From: an uncultured Acetobacterium sp.
Lineage (GTDB): Bacteria; Bacillota; Clostridia; Eubacteriales; Eubacteriaceae
Reading direction: 5' to 3'
Length of the DNA: 64,000 nucleotides
Assembly: GCF_963664135.1 (NCBI RefSeq)
Contig: NZ_OY760905.1
Span: 3,870,736 to 3,934,735, forward strand
Below, one piece after another: positions 36,470-45,528 of the stretch. The position numbers and the translations under genes are program-made. The notes below the pieces were generated by a model. The model was given only the letters and a program-made list of their open reading frames with translations. It was not told the origin of the DNA and did not search any database. The number at the start of each line of letters is the position of its first letter. Position 1 is the stretch's first letter.

Positions 36470-37390
36470 ATGCCAATATGTGTAAAAGAAGGTTTACCGG
36501 CCATTGAGACCTTAGCCAACGAAAATATCTTTATCATGACAGAAAATCGCGCCAAACATCAGGATATCCGGGCGTTGAACATATTAATCGTCAATTTAAT
36601 GCCCACAGTGATTGCCACTGAAACCCAGCTTTTACGCCTTCTCAGTAATACGTCTTTGCAGGTTAATGTTGAGTTCCTGAAGATTTCATCGGATATCATG
36701 CATACTAAAATATTAGAGCATTTACAGCAATTTTATCAGACCTTTGATCAAATTAAGCATAAATCCTATGATGGCATTATCATCACCGGTGCTCCGGTAG
36801 AAAAGAATCAATTCGAAGAAGTCGATTACTGGGATGAATTATGTGAAGTAATGGAATGGGCGAAGAGTCATGTTTACGCATCATTGTATATTTGTTGGGG
36901 GGCCCAGGCGGCTTTGTATTATCATTATGGCTTGGAGAAATCTAATCTTAAAGAAAAAATGTCAAGTGTCTATTCACATACGGTAAACAATCGGAGGCAC
37001 CCTATTGTCAGAGGATTTGATGATATCTTTTTTGCTCCCCATTCCCGGTACACTTCAATTAATAAGGAAGATCTATTAAAAATAGCAGAACTTGAACTGT
37101 TAGCTGAATCTGACGAAGCAGGCGTTTATTTGATCGCCGATACAAATAATCGCCAACTATTCGTAACCGGCCATTGCGAATTTGATCGCTTGACTTTAAA
37201 AACAGAATATGTTCGTGATATTTTGAAGGGATTGCACCCACAGGTTCCCAAGAATTATGATTTGAAGGGTGAAATTAATTATTCTGATCAAACCAGTTGG
37301 AGCAGTCATGCATCGCTCTTGTTTACCAATTGGTTGAATTATTATGTTTATCAACAGACACCCTATCACTTAGAGGAGTTGATTTCTTGA
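36470..37390 (+). CDS. metA: homoserine O-acetyltransferase (MetA family)
   Basis: 306 residues: MetA fold with catalytic Cys in YICWGAQAALYYHYG, the His of SRYTSI region and the Glu of TGHCEFDR. The segment TGAPVEKNQFEEVDYW has Glu after GAPV; in characterised MetA proteins Glu at this site favours acetyl-CoA over succinyl-CoA, so the product should be O-acetylhomoserine, the substrate of the adjacent MetY. ATG 36470 follows AGAGGTG; an upstream in-frame start at 36326 overlaps the terminator and is rejected. Its stop overlaps the next gene (TTGA). Confidence 0.92.
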   Translation: MPICVKEGLPAIETLANENIFIMTENRAKHQDIRALNILIVNLMPTVIATETQLLRLLSNTSLQVNVEFLKISSDIMHTKILEHLQQFYQTFDQIKHKSYDGIIITGAPVEKNQFEEVDYWDELCEVMEWAKSHVYASLYICWGAQAALYYHYGLEKSNLKEKMSSVYSHTVNNRRHPIVRGFDDIFFAPHSRYTSINKEDLLKIAELELLAESDEAGVYLIADTNNRQLFVTGHCEFDRLTLKTEYVRDILKGLHPQVPKNYDLKGEINYSDQTSWSSHASLLFTNWLNYYVYQQTPYHLEELIS

Positions 37391-38427
37391 CACATAAAGA
37401 GATATTACTATCAGGAATCGCATTAAAAGAGACGCCACGGTTACCGGTTATGATTCTTTCCAGCGGTGTCTGGACTGTTTATCGCAATGGCTTAACCTTA
37501 CAGAATGTTCTGGAGGATTTACCTGAAAAAATCGCCGACTGCATTATCAATGACAATACAAAGGTAGATTCAGATGTGGTTTGGGTCGGGGCAGATTGCA
37601 GCAATGTGGTACTTCGAGCGCTGGGTGCGAAGTGTACCTTCAATCTTTTGGGAGAAGCGTCCACTATGGATGAACCACTGATCTCTAAACCATCGGATGT
37701 TGATAAGTTAAACATCGATGATTTGGAAAAATCGGCTGAAATTGCCAATATTTTAAATATCGCAAAAATTGTATCCGAAAGAATTGGTGACGAATACCTT
37801 ATTGCTGTGAGTCAATGGGGTCCATTTACATTGGCGGGACAGATGTTAGGGATGGATAAAATGATGGTCACTGCTTTAAAAGACAAACCGGGACTGCACC
37901 ATATCATGGAATTTACGGAGAGACTCCTCTTAAAATATTGGAATTTGTTCATAGATGCCGGAGTGGAAATGGTCAATCAGGCTGAACCACTTTCTTCGGG
38001 AGATGTGATTTCAGCACGGTTATTTAAAGAAATATCATTCCCGCATATAAAATCAGCAAATCAGAGCATTGCAGGACGTGTCAAAACAAAAGCACTGCAT
38101 ATTTGCGGTAACACCACCAAGGTTCTTGATTTAATCCCGCAGACTGAGACGGATTTATTCTCAATGGATTACAAGGTTGATTTGAAAATTGCCAAAGAAA
38201 AGTTGGCTGGAAAGGTTGCTTTTGGTGGGCAGTTGGATCCCACCACGGTGTTACTGGAAGGAACGCCAAAAGAGATTGAAGCCGCATCAATAGCATGTAT
38301 TGAAGATGCCGGACAAGTAGGATATGTTTTAATTCCAGGGTGCGATATTCCTCCACAGACAAAAATGGAAAATGTCCAGGCAATGATTCAAACCGCACAT
38401 AGTTTCAAAATCAATAAAGAAAAATAA
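37387..38427 (+). CDS. URO-D-fold methyltransferase coupled to metA; candidate homocysteine methyltransferase
   Basis: 346 residues with intact zinc-ligand motifs HICGN (around residue 238) and IPGCDIPP (around 319), as in MtbA/MtsA-like enzymes. TTG 37387 is chosen because AGAGGAG lies 8 bases upstream and it overlaps the metA stop codon. Translational coupling to MetA and the presence of MetY upstream place it where a methionine synthase would be expected. It could move the methyl from a corrinoid protein onto homocysteine, but no corrinoid gene is adjacent. MetE shares this fold superfamily. A role in demethylating a methylated thiol is the main alternative. Confidence 0.78.
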   Translation: MTHKEILLSGIALKETPRLPVMILSSGVWTVYRNGLTLQNVLEDLPEKIADCIINDNTKVDSDVVWVGADCSNVVLRALGAKCTFNLLGEASTMDEPLISKPSDVDKLNIDDLEKSAEIANILNIAKIVSERIGDEYLIAVSQWGPFTLAGQMLGMDKMMVTALKDKPGLHHIMEFTERLLLKYWNLFIDAGVEMVNQAEPLSSGDVISARLFKEISFPHIKSANQSIAGRVKTKALHICGNTTKVLDLIPQTETDLFSMDYKVDLKIAKEKLAGKVAFGGQLDPTTVLLEGTPKEIEAASIACIEDAGQVGYVLIPGCDIPPQTKMENVQAMIQTAHSFKINKEK

Positions 38428-38484
38428 ATTACGACTAATCAATATATTAGGACAAATAAATCAGAAAGATGAAGGAGCATAAAC

Positions 38485-39645
38485 ATGAGTAAATACAGCT
38501 ATTTGAATTCTAAATTGATCCACGGAGGAATCGATGGCGATGAAAAGACCGGGGCAGTAAATGTGCCAATTTTCCAAACCTCTACCTACAAACAGGATGG
38601 CTTGGGCAAAGACCGGGGCTATGAATATTCCAGATCTGGAAATCCTACCAGAGAAGCTTTGGAGTCGTTGATTGCAGAGCTGGAAGAAGGGGTGACTGGC
38701 TTTGCTTTTGCATCCGGAATGGCAGCAACCACCGCGGTACTCAGTCTCTTTAAAACTGGTGATAAGATTATCATTTCCAGCAATGTTTATGGAGGAACCT
38801 TCAGGGTCCTTGATAAGGTCTTTAATAATTTTGGCATTACCTATGAAATTGTGGAAACGTCAGATTTGGAACTTCTGGAAAAAAGCCTGACCGAAGATGT
38901 CAAGGCGATTTTCATCGAAAGCCCGGCCAACCCGATTTTGACCATCACTGACATTAAGGCCGTCGCTGAAATTGCGAAAAAATACGGCGTTTTAAGCATT
39001 GTCGATAATACCTTTATGACCCCTTATTTACAACGGCCAATTCCGTTAGGAGTTGATATTGTCGTTCACAGTGCCACTAAATATTTAGGCGGACATAGCG
39101 ATCTGATTGCCGGTCTGGCAGTGGTAAATAGCAAAGAACTGGCAGAGCGTCTTTGGTTTGTCCAAAATTCTACCGGTGGGGTCTTACAGCCTTTTGACAG
39201 CTTTCTGCTGATTCGTGGCATCAAGACCCTCGGAATTCGGATGGATCGTCATATTGAAAATGCAACCTTTATTGCCGAGGCGCTGAAAAATTATGCTGGG
39301 GTCAAAGCAATTTATTATCCAGGTTTACCTGACAGTCAGGGATATGAAATCAATCAAAAGCAAGCTGACGGCCCAGGTGGGATGCTCTCCTTTGAGCTGG
39401 ACGAAAAATATAATATTAAAACGTTTTTTGAATCACTGGAGTTAATCACTTTGGCAGAAAGCCTGGGAGGCGTGGAATCGCTGATTTGTCATCCGTCCAG
39501 TATGACCCATGCGTCGATTCCTTATGAAATACGGCAAAAAGTTGGGATTGTTGAAAACCTGATCCGGATTTCTGTGGGTATTGAAGATAAAAACGATATA
39601 TTAAGTGATCTGGAACAAGCATTCTTAAAAAGTTTTGAGGGTTAA
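38485..39645 (+). CDS. cystathionine gamma-synthase/lyase family PLP enzyme
   Basis: 386 residues of the Cys/Met-metabolism PLP family: YEYSRSGNPTREALE, NVYGGTFRV, PLP-Lys in SATKYLGGHSD. Motifs fit both cystathionine gamma-lyase/beta-lyase and gamma-synthase; the following gene encodes a cystathionine beta-synthase/CysK-like enzyme, so the pair may run reverse transsulfuration from homocysteine to cysteine. Close paralogue of the product of 44386-45525. GAAGGAG precedes the ATG. Confidence 0.85.
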   Translation: MSKYSYLNSKLIHGGIDGDEKTGAVNVPIFQTSTYKQDGLGKDRGYEYSRSGNPTREALESLIAELEEGVTGFAFASGMAATTAVLSLFKTGDKIIISSNVYGGTFRVLDKVFNNFGITYEIVETSDLELLEKSLTEDVKAIFIESPANPILTITDIKAVAEIAKKYGVLSIVDNTFMTPYLQRPIPLGVDIVVHSATKYLGGHSDLIAGLAVVNSKELAERLWFVQNSTGGVLQPFDSFLLIRGIKTLGIRMDRHIENATFIAEALKNYAGVKAIYYPGLPDSQGYEINQKQADGPGGMLSFELDEKYNIKTFFESLELITLAESLGGVESLICHPSSMTHASIPYEIRQKVGIVENLIRISVGIEDKNDILSDLEQAFLKSFEG

Positions 39646-39646
39646 A

Positions 39647-40558
39647 ATGGCTTATTATAATGATATCAGAGAATTAATTGGTAATACGCCAATGATCAAG
39701 CTCAATCAATTTAAGGTCAAAGAAAAAGTAAATATTTTTGCAAAGTTAGAGCTTTGGAACCCTGGCGGAAGTGTCAAAGATCGCATCGGGGTGGCAATGA
39801 TCAAAGATGCTGAGGAAAAAGGATTACTCAAACCCGGTCACACCATCATTGAAGGTACAGCCGGAAATACTGGACTTGGCGTGGCGTTAGCGGCAATCAA
39901 TAAAGGCTATCGGGTTATTTTTGTGGTGCCGACAAAATTTTCCATTGAAAAACAAACATTGATGCGTGCTTATGGTGGCGAAATTGTTAATACGCCAAGA
40001 GAATTAGGGATGCTGGGAGCAACGGCCAAAGCTCAGGAGTTATTAAAAACCATTCCCAATTCTATTTCGCTTAAGCAGTTCGATAATCCCTCAAATCCGT
40101 CCATTCACTATGAAACAACCGGACCGGAAATCTATGCCGATTTAGACGGAAAAATCGATTATGTGGTAGCTGGTGCCGGCAGCGGCGGGACTTACAGCGG
40201 GATCCTGGGTTATTTAAAAGAAAGAAACCCCAATATAAGAGGGATTCTGGCTGACCCAGAAGGTTCAATTATGGGTGGCGGTACTTCCGGGTGTTATGAT
40301 ATTGAAGGCATTGGCAATGATTTTATTGCCGGGACAATGGATATGAGCCTGGTGGATGAAGTCATTAAGGTAGATGATAAAAATGCTTTTGAACTGGCCA
40401 AATTATTAGCCAGTAAAGAAGGGATCATTGCTGGCACTTCTTCCGGAGCAGCTTTATATGCATCACTTAAACTGGCAGAAAAAATTGACAGCGGAAATAT
40501 TGTCACTATTTTTCCAGATCGGGGCGATCGGTATTTCAGTAAAAATATCTATGACTGA
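39647..40558 (+). CDS. CysK/cystathionine beta-synthase-type PLP enzyme
   Basis: 303 residues with PLP-Lys in GGSVKDRIG, the loop GTAGNTGLG and the phosphate-binding GAGSGGTYSG. The substrate loop reads GTAGN, whereas the CysK at 25254 reads TSGNTG; such a change occurs in cystathionine beta-synthase-like and O-phosphoserine enzymes. It starts 1 base after the stop of the gamma-lyase-like gene, and together they suggest homocysteine-to-cysteine conversion. No strong ribosome site precedes ATG 39647, fitting coupled translation. Confidence 0.85.
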   Translation: MAYYNDIRELIGNTPMIKLNQFKVKEKVNIFAKLELWNPGGSVKDRIGVAMIKDAEEKGLLKPGHTIIEGTAGNTGLGVALAAINKGYRVIFVVPTKFSIEKQTLMRAYGGEIVNTPRELGMLGATAKAQELLKTIPNSISLKQFDNPSNPSIHYETTGPEIYADLDGKIDYVVAGAGSGGTYSGILGYLKERNPNIRGILADPEGSIMGGGTSGCYDIEGIGNDFIAGTMDMSLVDEVIKVDDKNAFELAKLLASKEGIIAGTSSGAALYASLKLAEKIDSGNIVTIFPDRGDRYFSKNIYD

Positions 40559-40597
40559 GATGAATTTAAAAAGCGATAAAATCAAAAAAAACAATAT

Positions 40598-40645
40598 AAA
40601 AATAAGAGGTCTCGGTTGAAATTTCAACCGAGACCTCTTATTTTT
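40598..40645. terminator. bidirectional terminator, long perfect palindrome
   Basis: AATAAGAGGTCTCGGTTGAA followed by its exact complement forms a stem of over 20 bp, with A-rich and T-rich flanks, between convergent genes. Confidence 0.9.
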
Positions 40646-40663
40646 AGGAAGAGCTTTTAAATC

Positions 40664-40969
40664 TTAATGATTCAGATAAGCAGTTGTTGATGAGCAATAT
40701 TCAGACAATATTTTATTTAAGGCACAAGCGCTGCTACTGTGTGAACGAATAATTTCAGCTCCGGTTTTTTCGCCGCTTTTTAAGGCATTATGAATCATCT
40801 TATGTGAAACCGTATTTGTGAAAAGTACAAGAAGGTCCGGACTGCCGATCATATTTTTCATATCGCTTGGCATTTGGGTGAAAACCTTCACTTTGCATTT
40901 ATAATTCTTGCAAATTTCTTTGTATTTGCATACCATGCGATCGTGCCCTCCAATAATTACAATACCCAT
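40664..40969 (-). CDS. DUF2325-family protein
   Basis: 101 residues: MGIVIIGGHDRM at the start, Cys in MVCKYKEICKNYKCK, and a conserved late SSSACALNKIL. DUF2325 proteins are small Rossmann-like proteins with conserved Cys and no established activity. ATG 40969 has an ideal AAGGAGG. The promoter carries the same inverted motif as the cysteine genes, which places this orphan in the inferred sulfur regulon. Confidence 0.8.
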   Translation of the reverse strand: MGIVIIGGHDRMVCKYKEICKNYKCKVKVFTQMPSDMKNMIGSPDLLVLFTNTVSHKMIHNALKSGEKTGAEIIRSHSSSACALNKILSEYCSSTTAYLNH

Positions 40970-40999
40970 CTTTTCGTCCTCCTTCTTTAAAATATAAAA

Positions 41000-41051
41000 C
41001 ATAGTATATATATATGTATAGTATAATATCATGAGAAGGAAGAAAGGTCAA
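41000..41051 (-). promoter_or_regulatory. promoter and CymR-like operator of the DUF2325 gene
   Basis: On the minus strand TTGACC (41051-41046), 17 bases, TATTAT (41028-41023), then the motif at 41016-41000, read on the minus strand as CATAT-N7-CTATG. Geometry matches the sites before cysK, metY and the corrinoid operon. Confidence 0.7.
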
Positions 41052-41093
41052 CAAAACTATACATTTTTATTTTCGGTTCTTTTCTTGAGAATT

Positions 41094-41121
41094 AAAAAAA
41101 GAGCTGATTAAAACTCTTTTT
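41094..41121 (-). terminator. terminator of the xdhC/IscU-E1 operon
   Basis: AAAAAGAG (41096-41103) and CTCTTTTT (41114-41121) form a stem; on the minus strand it is followed by seven T. It lies just after the xdhC stop. Confidence 0.7.
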
Positions 41122-41133
41122 AAATATGTGAAA

Positions 41134-42216
41134 TTATTCAAAATATTCGACAATAACATCCATGATTCCGCCGCAGGCCATGCCTTCATCTTCCGCCACA
41201 ATGCCGGTCATGTCAACCCGTTGGAATTGATACCCGCCGCTTGCAATGACATCCCGGGCATTGGTGATCACTGCACCTTCACTGCAGCCGCCACCAATAC
41301 TGCCCAGTAGTTTTCCAAAAGGCCAAACAATCATTTTAGCGCCCTCTTTTCGGGGAACCGATCCTTTTGTACTGACAATGGTAATAATAGCTTTGGGGGA
41401 ATCATCCTTTTTAGAGAGTTCATAAATAACATCCGGATCATATTCTGGCCAATTTTGTTTTTTGTTAATCAGATTTTCTTTTTTATAATTGGAATATCGG
41501 CGGTAACTAATCACCTCAGCAATAATTGAGAAAGCAATTTCATCAGGAGTGACGGCGCCAATTGAAAAACCAATGGGAGAGTTAACCGAATCCAGCTTTT
41601 CCTGGGAAACGCCTTCTTCACGCATTTTTTCCATCACCCCTTTGACTCGTCGCTTGGAGCCAATCATCCCGGTATAGGCAGTTTTATAGTTCAAAACCTG
41701 TCGCAAGCAGTCCATATCATGGCGATGACCTCTGGTGACAATGACAACAAAGGTTAAAGGATGGATATTGATACGGTCAAAACTCTTTTCAAAACTTTCG
41801 CAGATAACATTTTGGGCAGTGGGAAACCGCGATTCGTTGGCAAAAGAGGGGCGATCGTCGATAACAGTAACAGCGAAGCCAGCCCGGCTACCAAACTCAG
41901 CTAGTGGCATCGCAATATGACCGGCACCGAAAATAATCAATTGCGGTTCAGGGAAATAGGGTTCGATTAAATAGTCCTCATCATTTATCTGGACAAATTC
42001 AAGCAAACCGGTTTCAAGGGTTTGCGATGCTTTATGATAGACTTGTTTAGTGAGTCGATTATCAAAATTCTGATTCAGTAGGGCTTCTTCGGTAATCAGA
42101 AACTTTTCTGGGATACACTTGGATTGACTTGTTTGATTGTTCAACGCAGTAATGATGACAGATTTTTTACCAAGATTCATTTGATCCAAAAGATTTTTAT
42201 AAATTTCATTGTTCAT
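41134..42216 (-). CDS. XdhC/CoxI-family protein (molybdenum cofactor maturation)
   Basis: 360 residues in permuted order: a Rossmann domain with GAGHIAMPLAEFGSRAG at about 95-105, and a C-terminal XdhC/CoxI segment with TKGSVPRKEGAKM, GSIGGGCSEG and MACGGIMDV. XdhC binds Mo cofactor and helps sulfurate it for xanthine dehydrogenase-type enzymes; relatives act in selenium-dependent hydroxylase maturation. Its neighbour is an IscU/E1-like fusion whose stop it overlaps by 11 bases, so a link to cofactor sulfuration is plausible. ATG 42216 follows AGGAGG. Confidence 0.85.
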   Translation of the reverse strand: MNNEIYKNLLDQMNLGKKSVIITALNNQTSQSKCIPEKFLITEEALLNQNFDNRLTKQVYHKASQTLETGLLEFVQINDEDYLIEPYFPEPQLIIFGAGHIAMPLAEFGSRAGFAVTVIDDRPSFANESRFPTAQNVICESFEKSFDRINIHPLTFVVIVTRGHRHDMDCLRQVLNYKTAYTGMIGSKRRVKGVMEKMREEGVSQEKLDSVNSPIGFSIGAVTPDEIAFSIIAEVISYRRYSNYKKENLINKKQNWPEYDPDVIYELSKKDDSPKAIITIVSTKGSVPRKEGAKMIVWPFGKLLGSIGGGCSEGAVITNARDVIASGGYQFQRVDMTGIVAEDEGMACGGIMDVIVEYFE

Positions 42217-44092
42217 TTTTTGCCTCCTTGCAAACAAAAGTAAAATCGCCAAGTTCATGAATGGTGGGGTGTTTGCCGCAAAGTGGGCAGTCTTCATATT
42301 TCCTGAATGTAAATGTGTCAAAAGATGTTTCCAAGACATCAATCATTAAAAGCTTCCCTTTTAAAGTTGTCGGGATGCCGACAATTAGTTTAATCGCTTC
42401 GATAGCCTCCAGCACCCCCATTAATCCTGGCACAGGTCCTAAAACACCAGTTTCTGAACAACTCCCAGCCGTCTGATTATTGGTTTCGGGAAACAGGCAG
42501 CGAAAGCATGGTCCCTCATCAGGCACAATGGTGGTCACTTGTCCATAATAAGCTAAAGCGCCTGCTTCGACAAGCGGTTTTTTTTCAAAATAGCAGGCAT
42601 CATTTAACAGGTAACGGGTGGGTAAATTGTCCAGTCCATCAATGACCAGATCATGTTTTTTGATGATTTCCCGGGCATTTTCTTTTGAAAAAGCGCCAGA
42701 ATAAGTGGTTACCTGAAGATCTGGACTCATGGCTTCCAGCGACCGCTTGGCAGACTCAACCTTCAACATTCCAATTGTCGAGGTTGAATGGAGAATCTGA
42801 CGGTTCAAATTACTGATTTCAACCTGGTCAAAGTCAATCAGACTCAGTTTTTTGACACCCGCTTTAGCCAACACAAAATTGGCTGGACATCCAAGACCAC
42901 CGGCACCAATAGTTAATACGTTTGCACTTTTCAATGAATTATGCATCTCATATCCAGATAAATCAAAATCCGAGTAAGCTAGATCACTATTTGAAAATTG
43001 ATTGTCAAACGTTTGGTTTATTAAATCGAAATAAAAAATATCAGTCAGTTGAACGCCAATTTGAAGTCGGGATTTTACTAATTCAGCAACCAATAGAGTA
43101 CCTGAAAAACAAGCACTCAGCAGGCAACCCAGATTTTTGGAAAGATTACTTTGCAGAGATATCTTTTCTGCAACAAACCCTTTATGCTTAATATGTTCCT
43201 GAAATTCAGTTATTTCTGTTCGGCAATTGCACTGGGTGAAACAACCTTGCCATGATTCATTAATCGAAATAAATGTTGGTGAAATTTTTGAGCTTACTGA
43301 ATTGATCAGCAGTGTTGACATCTTAGTCGAATAGTCGGTATTTCCGATAATAATAGTAAAGTCTGTCTCTGTACTAAAATCTTCACTCAGTTGAAAGGTT
43401 ACATCAGGATTGAGATCAGATAATGCCTCCAGCGCCGAGTCCCAGCCAACCTTGCTTTCAAAAAAGCAATCAATATGACCAATACCAATGGCGGTAAGAT
43501 AGCGGAGCAGCGGATCACAGCTTTCAACCTGCGATGCACAGATAAGAACCCGGGTGTCTAAAAGTTTCTTTTGACCCAAGCCGCCAATTTCTGGCATAAT
43601 AATATGGCGTAAATAGCGTTTAATTTGATTTGCTTCTGTTAAGCCTTCAATTGTTTCGGAAGAGGAAGGCTCAGGTTCATTACCATCTGCTAAATTCGAA
43701 TCAGCAGCATTCTTGTCAGTTAGATTTGCCTTTTTATTGGTATAATCATTAATAGCTACGTGCAAGGCATCGGCAGCGATATTTGAACAAAGCAGTTTCT
43801 GCTCAGGGAGACCACCTAAAGCTTCAGCCACATCAGCATTGGTTATTTTTAACGCTTCGGCCAAGGTTTTGCCGGTGGCAAGTACCGTCAGCATACTGCT
43901 GGCGGCGATGGCCGCGCCACAACCGAAGGTTTTAAATTTAACATCGGTTAAGATATTTTGTTGAACTTTGATATAAATAGTTATTTTATCCCCATCGATC
44001 GGATTTCCGGATAGTCCAATGCCATCAGCATCTGGGATACTACCAACATTTCTGGGGTTGGCAAAATGATCGAGAACTGTATCGTTGTACAT
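42206..44092 (-). CDS. fusion of IscU-like scaffold, degenerate E1-like domain and MoeB/ThiF E1 enzyme
   Basis: The 628-residue protein has an IscU/NifU-N domain (about 1-120), an acidic Ser-rich linker, a degenerate E1-like region (about 160-375) and a full MoeB/ThiF domain (about 380-628). In the IscU part two ligand Cys are present (FGCGAAIA and LLCSN), but the first, normally in a CGD motif, is replaced in GNPIDGD. The middle region starts like MoeB (IKRYLRHIIMPEIGGLGQKK) but has lost the nucleotide loop. The last part is intact: GAGGLGCP, NLNRQ, DGLDN and zinc Cys pairs CFRC and CPLC. This repeats the inactive/active half plan of eukaryotic E1 enzymes. No ThiS/MoaD partner is seen nearby. 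Confidence 0.85.
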   Translation of the reverse strand: MYNDTVLDHFANPRNVGSIPDADGIGLSGNPIDGDKITIYIKVQQNILTDVKFKTFGCGAAIAASSMLTVLATGKTLAEALKITNADVAEALGGLPEQKLLCSNIAADALHVAINDYTNKKANLTDKNAADSNLADGNEPEPSSSETIEGLTEANQIKRYLRHIIMPEIGGLGQKKLLDTRVLICASQVESCDPLLRYLTAIGIGHIDCFFESKVGWDSALEALSDLNPDVTFQLSEDFSTETDFTIIIGNTDYSTKMSTLLINSVSSKISPTFISINESWQGCFTQCNCRTEITEFQEHIKHKGFVAEKISLQSNLSKNLGCLLSACFSGTLLVAELVKSRLQIGVQLTDIFYFDLINQTFDNQFSNSDLAYSDFDLSGYEMHNSLKSANVLTIGAGGLGCPANFVLAKAGVKKLSLIDFDQVEISNLNRQILHSTSTIGMLKVESAKRSLEAMSPDLQVTTYSGAFSKENAREIIKKHDLVIDGLDNLPTRYLLNDACYFEKKPLVEAGALAYYGQVTTIVPDEGPCFRCLFPETNNQTAGSCSETGVLGPVPGLMGVLEAIEAIKLIVGIPTTLKGKLLMIDVLETSFDTFTFRKYEDCPLCGKHPTIHELGDFTFVCKEAKNEQ

Positions 44093-44118
44093 GGTGTACC
44101 TCCACATAAGATAACATA

Positions 44119-44148
44119 ATTATACTATGGAATTAATATGAAATACAA
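44119..44148 (-). promoter_or_regulatory. promoter of the IscU/E1-xdhC operon with partial regulon motif
   Basis: On the minus strand TTGTAT (44148-44143), 18 bases, TATAAT (44124-44119). The spacer holds TTCATATTAATTCCATAG, closely matching the operator arm at cysK; on the plus strand the pattern is ACTAT-N7-ATATG (44124-44140), one arm degenerate. Confidence 0.6.
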
Positions 44149-44304
44149 CCATGATCTAAAATATTAAGACATGTTTCAGCTGGACTATGGAAGTGTTCAA
44201 ATAGTTAACAAAACTAAAAGAACAGATTTTAAAACAACAATGCTGTTGTATTCAATAAGTGGTAATAGATGTGGTATAATCATTTTTAAAAACAAAAGCT
44301 AAAC

Positions 44305-44358
44305 TTGACAATGAAATCTAGTTCAGGTAGTATTTATTAAACATACTGAACGACTATG
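44305..44358 (+). promoter_or_regulatory. promoter and CymR-like operator before the second gamma-lyase gene
   Basis: TTGACA (44305-44310), 17 bases, TAGTAT (44328-44333), then CATAC-N7-CTATG (44342-44358), again just downstream of the -10 box. Confidence 0.7.
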
Positions 44359-44385
44359 AATTTAACGCAGAAATGGAGAAATATG

Positions 44386-45525
44386 ATGGATTTTAGCACC
44401 TTATGCATACATGGAAATACAGAAAAATACGATAACACCGGAGCCGTCAGTGTTCCGATTTTTCAATCGGCAACCTTTGCTCACCCCGGTGTGGGTGAAA
44501 GCACGGGTTACGATTATACCAGACAGCAAAACCCAACTAGGGAGCATTTAGAGAATGTAATGATGAAACTTGAAGGCGGCGTCGACGCCATTGCCTTTGC
44601 CACTGGGATGGCAGCTATCGGCGCAGTGATGGAACTGTTTTCACCAGGTGATCATATCATCGCTTCCGATGATCTGTATGGTGGCTCACACCGGCTTTTT
44701 CATCATATTTGCATGAAAAATGGCATTACATTTAATCTGGTTAATACATCTGAACTTTCTTTAATTGAGCCATTAATCCAGTCAAATACTAAGGCGATCT
44801 TTGTTGAAACACCAACGAACCCGATGATGCAGGTAACTGATATTGCCGGGGTGGCAGAAATTACTAAAAAACATCAGTTGACGTTAATCGTTGATAATAC
44901 CTTTCTGACTCCATATTTTCAACAACCGCTTCAATTAGGGGCAGACATCGTGATCCATAGCGGGACCAAGTATTTAGGCGGACATAATGATACCCTGGCC
45001 GGTTTTGCCGTTGTAAAAAATGAAGAAATTGCGGAGCGACTACGATTTATTTACAAGACCACCGGAGCGTGTCTATCGCCTTTTGACAGTTGGCTGTTAA
45101 TTCGGGGGATTAAAACCCTGCCGATCCGAATGGATAAACAACAGGAAAACGCCGAGAAAATTGCCAACTGGCTATGCCAGCAGGAGAAAATTACAGCGGT
45201 CCACTATGTGGGGCTTCCTTCCCATGAAGGGCACGAAATTTCTAAACGTCAAGCCACTGGCTTTGGTGGCATGATTTCTTTTGAGGTGGACAGTGAAGAA
45301 ACGGCCATCCATATTTTGGAAGGGGTTTCAATTATTCAATATGCCGAGAGTTTGGGTGGGGTGGAAACCTTAATCACTTATCCGATGTTACAGACCCATG
45401 GAGATATCCCAGAAGAAGAACGGGAAGCAAAAGGCATCAATAACCGGTTATTGAGATTGTCGGTGGGAATTGAAAGTGCCCAGGATTTAATTGTTGAATT
45501 AGCTAGGGTAATAAAGGGGGCATAG
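44386..45525 (+). CDS. cystathionine gamma-synthase/lyase family PLP enzyme, second copy
   Basis: 379 residues: YDYTRQQNPTREHLE, DDLYGGSHRLF, and PLP-Lys in SGTKYLGGHND. It is similar throughout to the product of 38485-39645, but with QQN for SGN in the first motif, suggesting a shifted substrate preference. It is followed 4 bases later by a MalY/PatB-type enzyme. Together they could form and cleave cystathionine on the way to homocysteine. Start at the second of two adjacent ATGs (44383 and 44386), judged from GGAG spacing. Confidence 0.85.
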   Translation: MDFSTLCIHGNTEKYDNTGAVSVPIFQSATFAHPGVGESTGYDYTRQQNPTREHLENVMMKLEGGVDAIAFATGMAAIGAVMELFSPGDHIIASDDLYGGSHRLFHHICMKNGITFNLVNTSELSLIEPLIQSNTKAIFVETPTNPMMQVTDIAGVAEITKKHQLTLIVDNTFLTPYFQQPLQLGADIVIHSGTKYLGGHNDTLAGFAVVKNEEIAERLRFIYKTTGACLSPFDSWLLIRGIKTLPIRMDKQQENAEKIANWLCQQEKITAVHYVGLPSHEGHEISKRQATGFGGMISFEVDSEETAIHILEGVSIIQYAESLGGVETLITYPMLQTHGDIPEEEREAKGINNRLLRLSVGIESAQDLIVELARVIKGA

Positions 45526-45528
45526 GAA

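Noticed and set aside
37297-37386. Longer start for the metA-coupled methyltransferase
   Set aside because: The first 30 codons lie inside metA in another frame and show no family similarity; TTG 37387 has AGAGGAG.
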